This document shows, piece by piece, positions 15,775-23,173 of a DNA stretch of 30,625 bases. Every line of letters starts with the position of its first letter. The first letter of the stretch is position 1. Where the stretch lies: positions 1 to 30,625 of the forward strand of contig CAZKDA010000030.1 of assembly GCA_964551455.1 (NCBI GenBank), given 5' to 3'. The translations under genes and the position numbers were made by a program. Below the pieces are notes generated by a model. That model worked only from the letters and a program-made list of their open reading frames with translations, was not told where the DNA came from and did no database searches. This stretch comes from JAHDHW01 sp964551455 (GTDB taxonomy: Bacteria; Bacteroidota; Bacteroidia; Chitinophagales; Saprospiraceae).

Positions 15775-16665
15775 ATGTTAACCATTGATCCTGCAAATAC
15801 TCCGAAAAAAGATCTTCACCAATTCCTTTTGGGCTGTGTGGCTCCGAGACCCATCGCTTTCGCCAGTACGATCGACAATGAGGGGAAACCCAATCTCGCG
15901 CCTTACAGCTTTTTCAATTGTTTTAGTTCCAATCCGCCGATCCTGGTTTTTTCTTCCAACCGGCGTTCGACGGACAACACGACAAAAGATACCCTCAACA
16001 ATATTCGCCACACGGGAGAGGTGGTGATCAATATGGTTAACTACTCCATCGTGAGACAAATGGCCGTTGCCAGCATTTCCTTCCCGCCCGATGTAAGCGA
16101 GTTTGAAAAAACCGGCCTGACGCCCATCCCTTCAGACCTTGTGAAACCTTTTCGCGTGAAGGAATCTCCCGCGCATATAGAATGCCGCGTAAAAGACATC
16201 ATCACGCTGGGTGAGGGCGGAGGCGCTGGTCATCTCATCGTATGCGATGTGCTGAGGATACATATAGCCCAAGAAGTAATGGGGGAGCGGAACCGCATCG
16301 ACCCGCACAAAATCGACCTGATGGGCAGGATGGGAAGAGCCTATTACGTGAGAGCCAGCGGAGCAGCTATCCACACCATTGTACAGCCTTTTGATGAAAT
16401 CGGGATCGGTTACGACCAGCTTCCCGAAAGTATTAAAAACAGCTCGGTTTTGAGTGGCAACAACCTTGGACAACTCGCTTCACTGACCAAATTACCTACA
16501 AAGGATGAAGTCCTTGAAATTGCCAATAGCGATGCTAAAGTCAGTCTGATCCTTCAAAATGACAACACCAGAGAAGCGCTTCACGCTTACGCAAAAGCAC
16601 TGCTCGACGAAAACCAGGATAGGGAATACGCCGCAAAGATCGCTTTGCTGGTTGAGTATTTATAA
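15775..16665 (+). CDS. Flavin reductase family protein (FMN-binding split barrel)
   Basis: A flavoprotein of the DIM6/NTAB flavin reductase-like family, likely binding FMN. The diagnostic stretch is LLGCVAPRPIAFASTIDNEG (residues 18-37), then NLAPYSFFNCFSSNPPILVFS (40-60) and TLNNIRHTGEVVINMV. This is the split-barrel domain of about 200 residues. The C-terminal about 80 residues (from GNNLGQLASLTKLPTKDEVLEIA) form a helical tail seen in a Bacteroidota subgroup of about 295 residues; its role is unknown. It may supply reduced flavin to an oxygenase or act as an oxidoreductase itself; no partner gene is adjacent. It stands alone, with its own promoter upstream and repeat-rich DNA downstream. 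Confidence 0.88.
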   Translation: MLTIDPANTPKKDLHQFLLGCVAPRPIAFASTIDNEGKPNLAPYSFFNCFSSNPPILVFSSNRRSTDNTTKDTLNNIRHTGEVVINMVNYSIVRQMAVASISFPPDVSEFEKTGLTPIPSDLVKPFRVKESPAHIECRVKDIITLGEGGGAGHLIVCDVLRIHIAQEVMGERNRIDPHKIDLMGRMGRAYYVRASGAAIHTIVQPFDEIGIGYDQLPESIKNSSVLSGNNLGQLASLTKLPTKDEVLEIANSDAKVSLILQNDNTREALHAYAKALLDENQDREYAAKIALLVEYL

Positions 16666-16690
16666 GGGATTCATGCCTGATGGGGCATCG

Positions 16691-16715
16691 CCTCAGAGCG
16701 GTGGCGCGATCGGGG
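16691..16715. repeat. 25-base core repeat, copy 1 of 3
   Basis: CCTCAGAGCGGTGGCGCGAT plus a G-run differs at two positions from the cores at 17151-17175 and 17238-17262. It lies just upstream of the point where the XRE remnant begins. Confidence 0.65.
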
Positions 16716-16797
16716 GGAGTGCAAAACAGACTTTTGCGGACACTCCGACCTGTCTGCTACAGGCAGGCGCAGGCATAGCCTACGCCGAACGGGGGCT

Positions 16798-17013
16798 GTG
16801 CCATCAGTCGATGCAGCTAAAAAGATTGCTGATGCTTTTGAGGTCAGTCTCGATTATCTGGTAGGCGAAGGGATCAATGCCAGTTTTGATAAACAAACCG
16901 TCGAGCGATTGAAGGACATTCAGAATATGGACGACAAAACCAAAAGCGTCCTCTTTAATGTGATCGATACCTATATCCAACACTTCAAAACCAAACAAGC
17001 TTTCGCTAAATGA
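16798..17013 (+). pseudogene. 3' remnant of an XRE-family regulator gene
   Basis: The 71-residue frame reads PSVDAAKKIADAFEVSLDYLVGEG, the C-terminal end of a Cro/CI-type HTH (the part after the recognition helix), then a short tail (VERLKDIQNMDDKTKSVLFNVIDTYIQ) common in such regulators. The first helices, including the recognition helix, are missing. The upstream DNA changes abruptly to hairpin repeats at the GTG, in the middle of the domain. Coding-like sequence therefore continues to a proper TGA but without its 5' half. It is most likely an inactivated regulator gene truncated by repeat insertion or deletion; a new short protein starting at GTG is the less likely alternative. Confidence 0.75.
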
Positions 17014-17050
17014 CTTCGCCCACTCTTCCCACAAAATAAAAGCACCGCAG

Positions 17051-17079
17051 CCCCGCCCGACCGCCATCAGGCGGGCGGG
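17051..17079. repeat. REP-like GC-rich palindrome B
   Basis: Arms CCCCGCCCGA and CAGGCGGGCGGG around a short centre, nearly identical to palindromes A (6595-6622) and C (25652-25680). It lies 38 bases after the XRE remnant stop. Confidence 0.65.
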
Positions 17080-17088
17080 TTTCGCTAA

Positions 17089-17261
17089 GACGCTTTTGTT
17101 TTTCTATGATGTTATGCTTCGGCCAGAGGCCTCGATGATATTGCACACCACCTCAGAGAGGTGGCGCGAGCGGGGACGCTTTTGTTTTTTCTATGATACC
17201 ATGCTCCGGCCAGAGGCCTCGACAATGCTGCACACCACCTCAGAGAGGTGGCGCGAGTGGG
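17089..17261. repeat. Tandem duplication of an 86-base hairpin unit
   Basis: Two head-to-tail units, 17089-17174 and 17175-17261, both starting GACGCTTTTGTTTTT. Each contains CGGCCAGAGGCCTCG and the perfect hairpin CCACCTC-AGA-GAGGTGG, then GCGCGAG and a G-run. The units differ by scattered substitutions (for example ATGTTATGCTTC against ATACCATGCTCC) and one extra T, so the duplication is not recent. Confidence 0.85.
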
Positions 17262-17369
17262 GGTCAGTTCTTTCATGCAAAACGGATTTTCTGACAACTT
17301 GTCGTTAGCACAACTTATGCCGAACAGAAGGTTTTAAAACAGTTTCCTAAAACATCTGCCAACTCTTGG

Positions 17370-17783
17370 CTATTCCGTTTCTTCGCCTATTTCTTTTTCA
17401 ATTCTGTTCACAAGAGATTCAAAACTCCAAGAACCTAAAACCTCATATTCTCTGCATTTATCACAAGAAATTTCTTCTTCATCTCCTGTAATTACATTCA
17501 CTAATATACAGAGTTCTTTACCTTCCCTTTCCCAACAAAATAATGGTTTAACTTCAACTTCTAACTCTTCGTTACCTTTTCCAAGATATTGAACTAAAGG
17601 ATTTGAAAAAAAACTATCGTCTAAAGTTATTTGAAACAGAGCTTTACTTTTTTTAATATTATCTATATTATTTTCCAAATGCAATGTTTTCTTATCAAAA
17701 ACTATATTTAAAAATTCAGTATACGCGAGTATATAATAATAATATTTACCCGTATAGACAGCGAAATATTTCATTTTTTTCAT
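17370..17783 (-). CDS. Candidate immunity protein for the RHS toxin
   Basis: A 137-residue protein that I do not recognise. It begins MKKMKYFAVYTGKYYYYILAY, is rich in Lys, Glu and Tyr, and has a CDKC pair (about residues 106-109). No signal peptide or membrane segment is evident, so it should be cytosolic. It starts 18 bases after the RHS stop on the same strand, the normal place for an immunity gene, and is visibly more AT-rich than the RHS core, as tip/immunity pairs often are. I infer that it neutralises the RHS C-terminal toxin; nothing in the protein itself proves this. Confidence 0.65.
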   Translation of the reverse strand: MKKMKYFAVYTGKYYYYILAYTEFLNIVFDKKTLHLENNIDNIKKSKALFQITLDDSFFSNPLVQYLGKGNEELEVEVKPLFCWEREGKELCILVNVITGDEEEISCDKCREYEVLGSWSFESLVNRIEKEIGEETE

Positions 17784-17801
17784 CTCTTGATATTCCTGGT
17801 T

Positions 17802-20489
17802 TTATTGTTCTGGCTTTTTATAAATAGGATCTATTGGTGCAATATTACCAAATTCTCTGTTGGATTCATTGTGAAAAAGGGTCCTAAGAGGATGATCTCT
17901 ATCAACAGCTCTATTTTTATTTCCTGAATTACCTCCATCTTTTCGTGCTCCTCCATGACGATCAATTAATTGTTGCTCCCTCCCTCTAATTGCCGCTTCG
18001 TTTGTTGAATACTCATCTAATTTTGCAAGGCCATAGCCTTCCCCCGCTCTATGATCCTTTGATTCAGAGCTATATCTTGCTTTAATCGCCTGTAAAGCCT
18101 CTAGTCTAGTAGGGGCAGCTCCTTTATAATATCCACTTGCTCGGCCAGAATATCTTGTAACACTACCATTTGGATTCACCTTCTCTCTAGTATAAGTTAC
18201 CCAAAATTTTTTATCATTCCTTTCTTCTCTCTGAGCTTCTAATTCTGATTTTGGAAATAAATCTAATTGTTCACCAGAGCTAATTATTGGTTGCGGGTTA
18301 ATATTAGTAGGATTGAGATTGTCTCGTGGAACTTCTGGGATTTCAAACTTAGGTTCATAGTCATTGTTATACGGCTCATAATAAGTTTTATCTGGTGCTT
18401 TCTCTCCTGGAATACTTCCTGGTCGATTCACCGACATTCCAGGATCAAATAAAATCGTAGTTGGAGTTGATCCACTTGCAGCACTTGATGAGGCTGCCTG
18501 AAGTGATGCGGCTGCGGCGATACCTTCTCCAGATGCCGCTGTAGCGATTGCTGTTGAACTACTTCCTGCTAAAACTGGACTAGAACTGAGGATAGGGGGA
18601 ATAAGAATTTCCAATCCATCTAAATCTATTGCTCTTATTGGAGTATTTCCCGCAAACTGATAAGGTGTATAAAATGGATAAGTTTTAAACAACGGATCCA
18701 CACTTAAAAACCTTCCTAACGCCGGGTTATAAATCCTAAATCCATAGTCCAGCACCGGAATTACATTTGCAGTCCAACCTTTGTCATATTCCTTACCATT
18801 AAAGCCATAACGGTAGGCGCTGGCACTCTGCGTGCGTTGCGGCATAGCCTGACCGAAGGGATAATAATCCGTAGCGCTCAATGTATTGGTGAGGTAAAAA
18901 TCCGCGAAAGCATCCTGGTCAGGTCCATCTTCGCCTAGCTTCTGATCGCTGATGGTCACCAGCACGTTTCCGAGGTGATTGCTTAGTTCATAGACTTTTT
19001 CGCCTCGTACACGCTTCGGATCAGGGATTTCGGGTTCTTCTTCGCTTACTATTCTGTCAAAAAACTTGCGCTGCCCAAGTCGGCTGCTGCCGTATAAAGG
19101 TACTTCTTTTTGGTATATTTTTTCAGATTTGTCATCATATACGTAAACAGCCATGATATTGCCGCTGGCGTCTCGCACGTAATGGGTACGGTTGCCGCTT
19201 TCCAGCGCTTTCTCGAGGCGGTTACCGGCAGCATCGTATTTGTAATAGATATGCTCATATCCATCAGGTATCATGGGGGTTCTGATCACCGCATCTACTT
19301 TGCCATAGACGTTCCATTTTATTTCCTGGATATGTTCAGATTTATCGCGGATCAGGTTGCCGATGCGGTCGTAGGCATAATTATCAGATGCAGCATGACC
19401 ATCGAAGTCGTCTTCAAAATAGGAAGCTAATTGCGGATCATCAGTAACATAAAGGAGGCGGTTTGGAAGGTCGGGAAGACCTGGTACACCAATCTGGTAT
19501 TCGTAATCTAATATATCCATTGATTCAAGATTCCCCTGGTTTGTTACTCCGGATCGGCTTAGAGATTGCAAATTGCCATTGCCATCATAGCTATAATCGC
19601 TGTCGTACTTAGAGTTTGCAAACCAGTCCGTTCCCCATGTTGGGTCATTAAAACTATCATAGGATTTGGCACCCGTTATCCGATGTAATTGGTCATATTG
19701 ATAAGTCATTGCTTGCAAGCCTTGAAAACCCCCATCGTTGAGCCGTTTTAAGTCTGTGATCATCCAGACGATATTTCCATTGAACAATCCGTAATGACCA
19801 TCTTTGGCTTTCACATGAAGCTGAAAGTCTGTATTTTCCCAGGTTTTAGAAGCACTGGCAAATCCCAGGTCAACATTCTGACCTCCGATAGGGCTGTAAT
19901 CCTCGTCGTGATAGCCCAGTGCATAAGAAAATTCATCCCGGCCTATCCATTGGTTGATGTTGGTCGATGAGGGCCTTCCATCGTATCCCATTTCGAATTC
20001 CCAGCTATCTTCTCCGGGTTGGTTCACGCCTTTGATCCAGCCTTGCAGGGTGTAATAGTAGTCTAGGCCTTGAACCTTATCATTACCCAGTTCCACTCGT
20101 GCCAGCGGTCCGTGGAGGTAGTAGAAATACCGGGCATCCTTTTCCCAAAGGATACCGTCAGCAGAAGTATAGACATGGGTAAGCCGGTTATCCGCGTCGT
20201 ATTCGTAGCGATGGTAGAATTCATCAAGCTCTCCTGGTTGATAGGCAACCGATTTTACATTACCGCTGATTAGGTCATATTCATAGTCAATGCGTTTTTT
20301 CCCGAGGTCTTCTATCTCGTGATGCAAGGCTTTTACATTTCCATGCACATCATAACTGTAGCGGGTAATAATGTGATCATTGGAAGTGACCGCTACCCTT
20401 CCTGCTGCCCAAAGTCTTCCTGCTCGGTAAGTTTTTAAAACTTCAGCCGCAGTAGTTGCTAGTCTCCCGACTAGCGAAAGGGAATCCAC
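17802..20489 (-). CDS. RHS-repeat polymorphic toxin with a C-terminal nuclease-like tip
   Basis: RHS/YD proteins form a shell enclosing a toxic C-terminal tip used against competitors. YD repeats include YSYDVHGNVKALHHE, YEYDADNRLTHVY, YAYDRIGNLIRD and YKYDAAGNRLEKA. The conserved end of the core is YELSNHLGNVLVTISD, YYPFGQ, FNGKEYDKG and RIYNPALGRFLSVDPL (near residue 595), closing at LDLDGLE-like IDLDGLE (about 625). An Ala/Ser-rich then Pro/Asn-rich linker follows. The tip (about 757-895) contains VTYTREKVNPNGSVTRYSGRA, then RGREQQLIDRHGGA and GNKNRAV, a spacing reminiscent of GIY-YIG nucleases (GIY, YxG with Arg, a later Glu and Asn); this is tentative. The GTG start at 20489 has no signal peptide and no N-terminal export domain. 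The first about 35 residues look translated from repeat DNA, so the gene is probably a 5'-truncated orphan. A likely immunity gene follows. Confidence 0.85.
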   Translation of the reverse strand: MDSLSLVGRLATTAAEVLKTYRAGRLWAAGRVAVTSNDHIITRYSYDVHGNVKALHHEIEDLGKKRIDYEYDLISGNVKSVAYQPGELDEFYHRYEYDADNRLTHVYTSADGILWEKDARYFYYLHGPLARVELGNDKVQGLDYYYTLQGWIKGVNQPGEDSWEFEMGYDGRPSSTNINQWIGRDEFSYALGYHDEDYSPIGGQNVDLGFASASKTWENTDFQLHVKAKDGHYGLFNGNIVWMITDLKRLNDGGFQGLQAMTYQYDQLHRITGAKSYDSFNDPTWGTDWFANSKYDSDYSYDGNGNLQSLSRSGVTNQGNLESMDILDYEYQIGVPGLPDLPNRLLYVTDDPQLASYFEDDFDGHAASDNYAYDRIGNLIRDKSEHIQEIKWNVYGKVDAVIRTPMIPDGYEHIYYKYDAAGNRLEKALESGNRTHYVRDASGNIMAVYVYDDKSEKIYQKEVPLYGSSRLGQRKFFDRIVSEEEPEIPDPKRVRGEKVYELSNHLGNVLVTISDQKLGEDGPDQDAFADFYLTNTLSATDYYPFGQAMPQRTQSASAYRYGFNGKEYDKGWTANVIPVLDYGFRIYNPALGRFLSVDPLFKTYPFYTPYQFAGNTPIRAIDLDGLEILIPPILSSSPVLAGSSSTAIATAASGEGIAAAASLQAASSSAASGSTPTTILFDPGMSVNRPGSIPGEKAPDKTYYEPYNNDYEPKFEIPEVPRDNLNPTNINPQPIISSGEQLDLFPKSELEAQREERNDKKFWVTYTREKVNPNGSVTRYSGRASGYYKGAAPTRLEALQAIKARYSSESKDHRAGEGYGLAKLDEYSTNEAAIRGREQQLIDRHGGARKDGGNSGNKNRAVDRDHPLRTLFHNESNREFGNIAPIDPIYKKPEQ

Positions 20490-20575
20490 GAAAAAGAGAA
20501 AAAGCGTCGCGGCGAAACCAACCCGTTCCCGGGCGCTTTTGTATTGAATACATTTGAGTTTTGCCGACCGAATAT

Positions 20576-21712
20576 TTACAAAGGATTTTCCGCCGCTTCA
20601 CGCTCCTGTTCCAATCGTCTTTTTTTACGTTCGTTGAGTACTTTTCGTATCCAGTTGGGAATGACGATCGTTCCGATAAACAAATAAGAATAATAGGTAA
20701 AAAGCCGCCAGATGGAAGCAATGATAAGCGCGACGCCCTGGAAAGGCACATAATCTTTGATGAATCCATAAAATACCAACTCGGCAAAACCTGCTCCGCC
20801 GGGGGTGGGGCTAAAAAGCATGATCAGATACATGGTTTCGAGGCGGGAATACAGTCGGAGTTGAGTGCCAAAATCCAAAGAAATAGTATCGGTAAAAGCG
20901 ATGATAAGGCAATTGAGCAACAAAAACCTGCAAGACCAGGCCGTTGCGGTTGACAGGAATCCACCTAAATGAAATTTCCAGTTCTGTTGTTTCATTTCTT
21001 TGGAAGCCAGGATCATATCATTTCCAAACTTGATGGCCTGATGCCTGTATTTTCTGAAAAACCGGATCATCGTAAAACTCACGATCAGCTTTTTTATCGA
21101 AACCGGATTGATAAACATTCCATAAAAAAATAAGGAACCATAAGTGAACATCAGAAGGTAAGCCCCCAAAAAGGTCACGCCCCAACCGCCAATATCGTTG
21201 AACTCCTCCATGCCCGGACGGATAATATCCGGACCAAAAAACAGAAATAACACAAGGATCGTTGACAAGAAAAAAAGCGTGTCGAGTATCGCCGTGTACA
21301 GGACGATCGTCGAAGTTTTCGCGGTGGATATTTTTTCCTGCGCCAATACGAGCAATGCAACCGCCGAGCCGCCAATGCTCGTGGGGGTGACTGCGGAACT
21401 GAATTCCCAAATGAAAATAAATTCGATACATTTTCTCCAACTGAAGGCTTTACCGGAAAGGATCCTCAGTCGCGTTGAATAAGCTGCATGCCGCAACACC
21501 AGCAACAAAAAAGCAAGGCCAATCCAAAAGGCCGTATGCCCCGTCCAGTTTATGCTGGCAAAGTGTTCCGGGTCATATTGTTGAAACAACAAATAGCCAA
21601 CAACCCCGATCCCTAAAATAATAGGAAGAATAATACGTGAAAGGCGAATTGATTCAAGTACCTCGCGCTGTCCTTTGTCAAAGTTTTCCCGAATTTCATT
21701 TTTCACCGGCAC
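20576..21712 (-). CDS. Lysylphosphatidylglycerol synthase TM / flippase-like membrane protein
   Basis: A polytopic inner-membrane protein of the LPG_synthase_TM (UPF0104, AglD/MprF N-terminal) family, implicated in flipping lipid-linked molecules. About eight hydrophobic segments are visible (for example IILPIILGIGVVGYLLF, AFWIGLAFLLLVLRHAA, TIVLYTAILDTLFFLSTILVLFLFF). Family signatures include FIWEFSSAVTPTSIGGSAVALLVL near residue 110 and the late FSPTPGGAGFAELVFYGF (PxPGGxGxxE), both well conserved. It starts at GTG 21712 and is 378 residues long. The catalytic aminoacyl transferase domain of MprF is absent. The C-terminus is basic and charged (RKVLNERKKRRLEQERE). The RHS gene starts 86 bases downstream, but the linkage looks accidental. 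Confidence 0.85.
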   Translation of the reverse strand: MPVKNEIRENFDKGQREVLESIRLSRIILPIILGIGVVGYLLFQQYDPEHFASINWTGHTAFWIGLAFLLLVLRHAAYSTRLRILSGKAFSWRKCIEFIFIWEFSSAVTPTSIGGSAVALLVLAQEKISTAKTSTIVLYTAILDTLFFLSTILVLFLFFGPDIIRPGMEEFNDIGGWGVTFLGAYLLMFTYGSLFFYGMFINPVSIKKLIVSFTMIRFFRKYRHQAIKFGNDMILASKEMKQQNWKFHLGGFLSTATAWSCRFLLLNCLIIAFTDTISLDFGTQLRLYSRLETMYLIMLFSPTPGGAGFAELVFYGFIKDYVPFQGVALIIASIWRLFTYYSYLFIGTIVIPNWIRKVLNERKKRRLEQEREAAENPL

Positions 21713-21840
21713 TTAAAAATAGATTCGTTTGCTTAACAACTCAACCATGAATAGGTTAGAAAAAATGCAAGATAATTAAAATTGCTGCAAATAATTGCGT
21801 AAAAATATTTCCCGGATATTAATTATTTTGGGCTTCAGCA

Positions 21841-22974
21841 ATGGAAGAAAAATTAAGAAAATGGCGGCTTATTTTAGGGCAACTGGCAAATCCTGCTACA
21901 GATATTCATCTGGACGGAGAGTTGCACAGGATCGATCAGGTCTTGGAAGCGCTGTACGATACTGAACGAAAAGGTGGACTCGGTAGCTCTGCTCCGGGCA
22001 TTAACACCTGGCTGGGCGATATTCGCAGGTATTTTCCGAAATCCGTTGTACAGATCATGCAAAAAGACGCGCTCGAACGCCTTGGTCTGAAACAGATGCT
22101 GCTGGAACCGGAATTGCTCGAATCCGCCGAGCCTGACGTCAACCTTGCGGCAACAATCCTTTCGTTAAACAAAGCGATGCCTGAAAAAACCAAAGCCACT
22201 GCAAAGCTCGTAGTTAGAAAAGTGGTGGAAGATATTGAAAAAAAGCTCCGACCAACAATGCTACAGGCGATCCGGGGAGCATTGAGCCGCGCCCACAGAA
22301 ACCGGCGACCTAAGCACCATGAGATCGATTGGAACCGGACGATTATAAAAAACCTCAAAACTTATCAAAAAGACCTGGCCACCATCATTCCTGAACACTT
22401 AGTTGGTTTTGGAAGAAAAGGCCACGCCCTCAAAAATGTAATCCTGCTCATCGATCAAAGCGGTTCGATGGCATCATCTATGGTTTACGCTGGTGTGCTG
22501 GGAGCAGCTATGGCTTCCATTCGTTCATTGAAAACGCACCTCGTGGTGTTCGACACGGCAGTGGTGGACCTGACTGATGAATTGCAGGATCCCGTGGAAT
22601 TGCTTTTTTCCACCCAACTCGGCGGCGGAACAGACATCAACAAAGCGCTGGCCTATGCCGAAAAACTTATCACGAATCCAAGAGATACAATCCTGGTGCT
22701 CATTTCAGATCTTTTTGAAGGGGGCAATCAAAATGAATTGCTCAATCGCGTTGCTGCCGTGAAAAATTCAGGGATTACATTTATCACCTTGCTGGCGCTC
22801 AACGATCAGGGCGCTCCTTCTTTTGATAAATCCATAGCCGGAAAATTTGCCAACCTGGATATTCCTTCTTTCGCCTGTTCGCCGAACCAATTCCCCGATC
22901 TGATCGCCGCCGCTATTAAAAAAGAAAACATCGCAAATTGGATGGCTAAAAACGATGTCGTCGGTAAGGGATGA
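21841..22974 (+). CDS. VWA-domain protein (CoxE-like)
   Basis: A cytosolic von Willebrand factor A domain protein, probably a metal-dependent adaptor for a MoxR-type AAA ATPase. The C-terminal domain (about 195-360) has an intact MIDAS site: DQSGSM (D205, S207, S209), the threonine in LGGGTDINKAL and the aspartate in LISDLFEGG. The N-terminal about 190 residues are helical and charged (for example KLVVRKVVEDIEKKLRPTMLQAIRGALSRAHRNRRPK) and resemble the helical part of relatives that occur with MoxR ATPases, SWIM zinc-finger proteins and DUF5682 proteins. None of those partners is adjacent here, so it appears to be an isolated member. No signal peptide. Divergent from the flippase-like gene. 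Confidence 0.85.
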   Translation: MEEKLRKWRLILGQLANPATDIHLDGELHRIDQVLEALYDTERKGGLGSSAPGINTWLGDIRRYFPKSVVQIMQKDALERLGLKQMLLEPELLESAEPDVNLAATILSLNKAMPEKTKATAKLVVRKVVEDIEKKLRPTMLQAIRGALSRAHRNRRPKHHEIDWNRTIIKNLKTYQKDLATIIPEHLVGFGRKGHALKNVILLIDQSGSMASSMVYAGVLGAAMASIRSLKTHLVVFDTAVVDLTDELQDPVELLFSTQLGGGTDINKALAYAEKLITNPRDTILVLISDLFEGGNQNELLNRVAAVKNSGITFITLLALNDQGAPSFDKSIAGKFANLDIPSFACSPNQFPDLIAAAIKKENIANWMAKNDVVGKG

Positions 22975-23084
22975 AGCGAAAAAGTTCGGCTGTTGATTTT
23001 GTCTTATTGGAAAAGAAAGACGAAAAGTAGTTGAGTTGCCGATTTGCTAATTTGCGAAATCGTTTAGTCGTAAAAATACCGCTC

Positions 23085-23133
23085 ACTGTTTACCGCTTAC
23101 TGTTTACTGTTTACTGTTCACTGTTTACTTTCC
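23085..23133. repeat. Seven-unit heptanucleotide tandem repeat
   Basis: Seven 7-base units of the type ACTGTTT (ACTGTTT, ACCGCTT, ACTGTTT, ACTGTTT, ACTGTTC, ACTGTTT, ACTTTCC), followed by a CAC/CTC-rich tract to about 23166. It lies between the convergent VWA and M20 genes; no hairpin or coding potential is seen. Confidence 0.85.
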
Positions 23134-23173
23134 TTCCGTCCTTCACACTCACTCTCACACTTTACACTGCCGC

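Larger units (their letters stand above)
16666..17369. other. Repeat-rich stretch with no intact gene
   Basis: About 700 bases between the flavin reductase and the RHS locus. It contains short hairpins (for example GCAAAA-CAGAC-TTTTGC at 16722-16738 and CCTG-TCTGCTA-CAGG near 16750-16764), three copies of a 25-base core, an 86-base tandem duplication, REP-like palindrome B and the 3' remnant of an XRE regulator gene. Nothing else looks coding. Confidence 0.7.

Noticed and set aside
16559..16864. Open frame of 101 residues bridging the flavin reductase end and the XRE remnant
   Set aside because: It overlaps the real flavin reductase frame and then reads through repeats; no coherent protein.
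17089..17261. CRISPR array
   Set aside because: Only two units of 86-87 bases with no distinct spacer of constant length between conserved repeats, and no cas genes.
17096..17308. Open frame of 70 residues with an internal duplication
   Set aside because: The protein duplication simply reflects the 86-base DNA tandem repeat; opposite-strand frames look equally plausible, so coding is unlikely.
18267..18452. Small plus-strand open frame antisense to the RHS linker region
   Set aside because: It lies wholly within the RHS gene on the other strand, with no start signal or motif.
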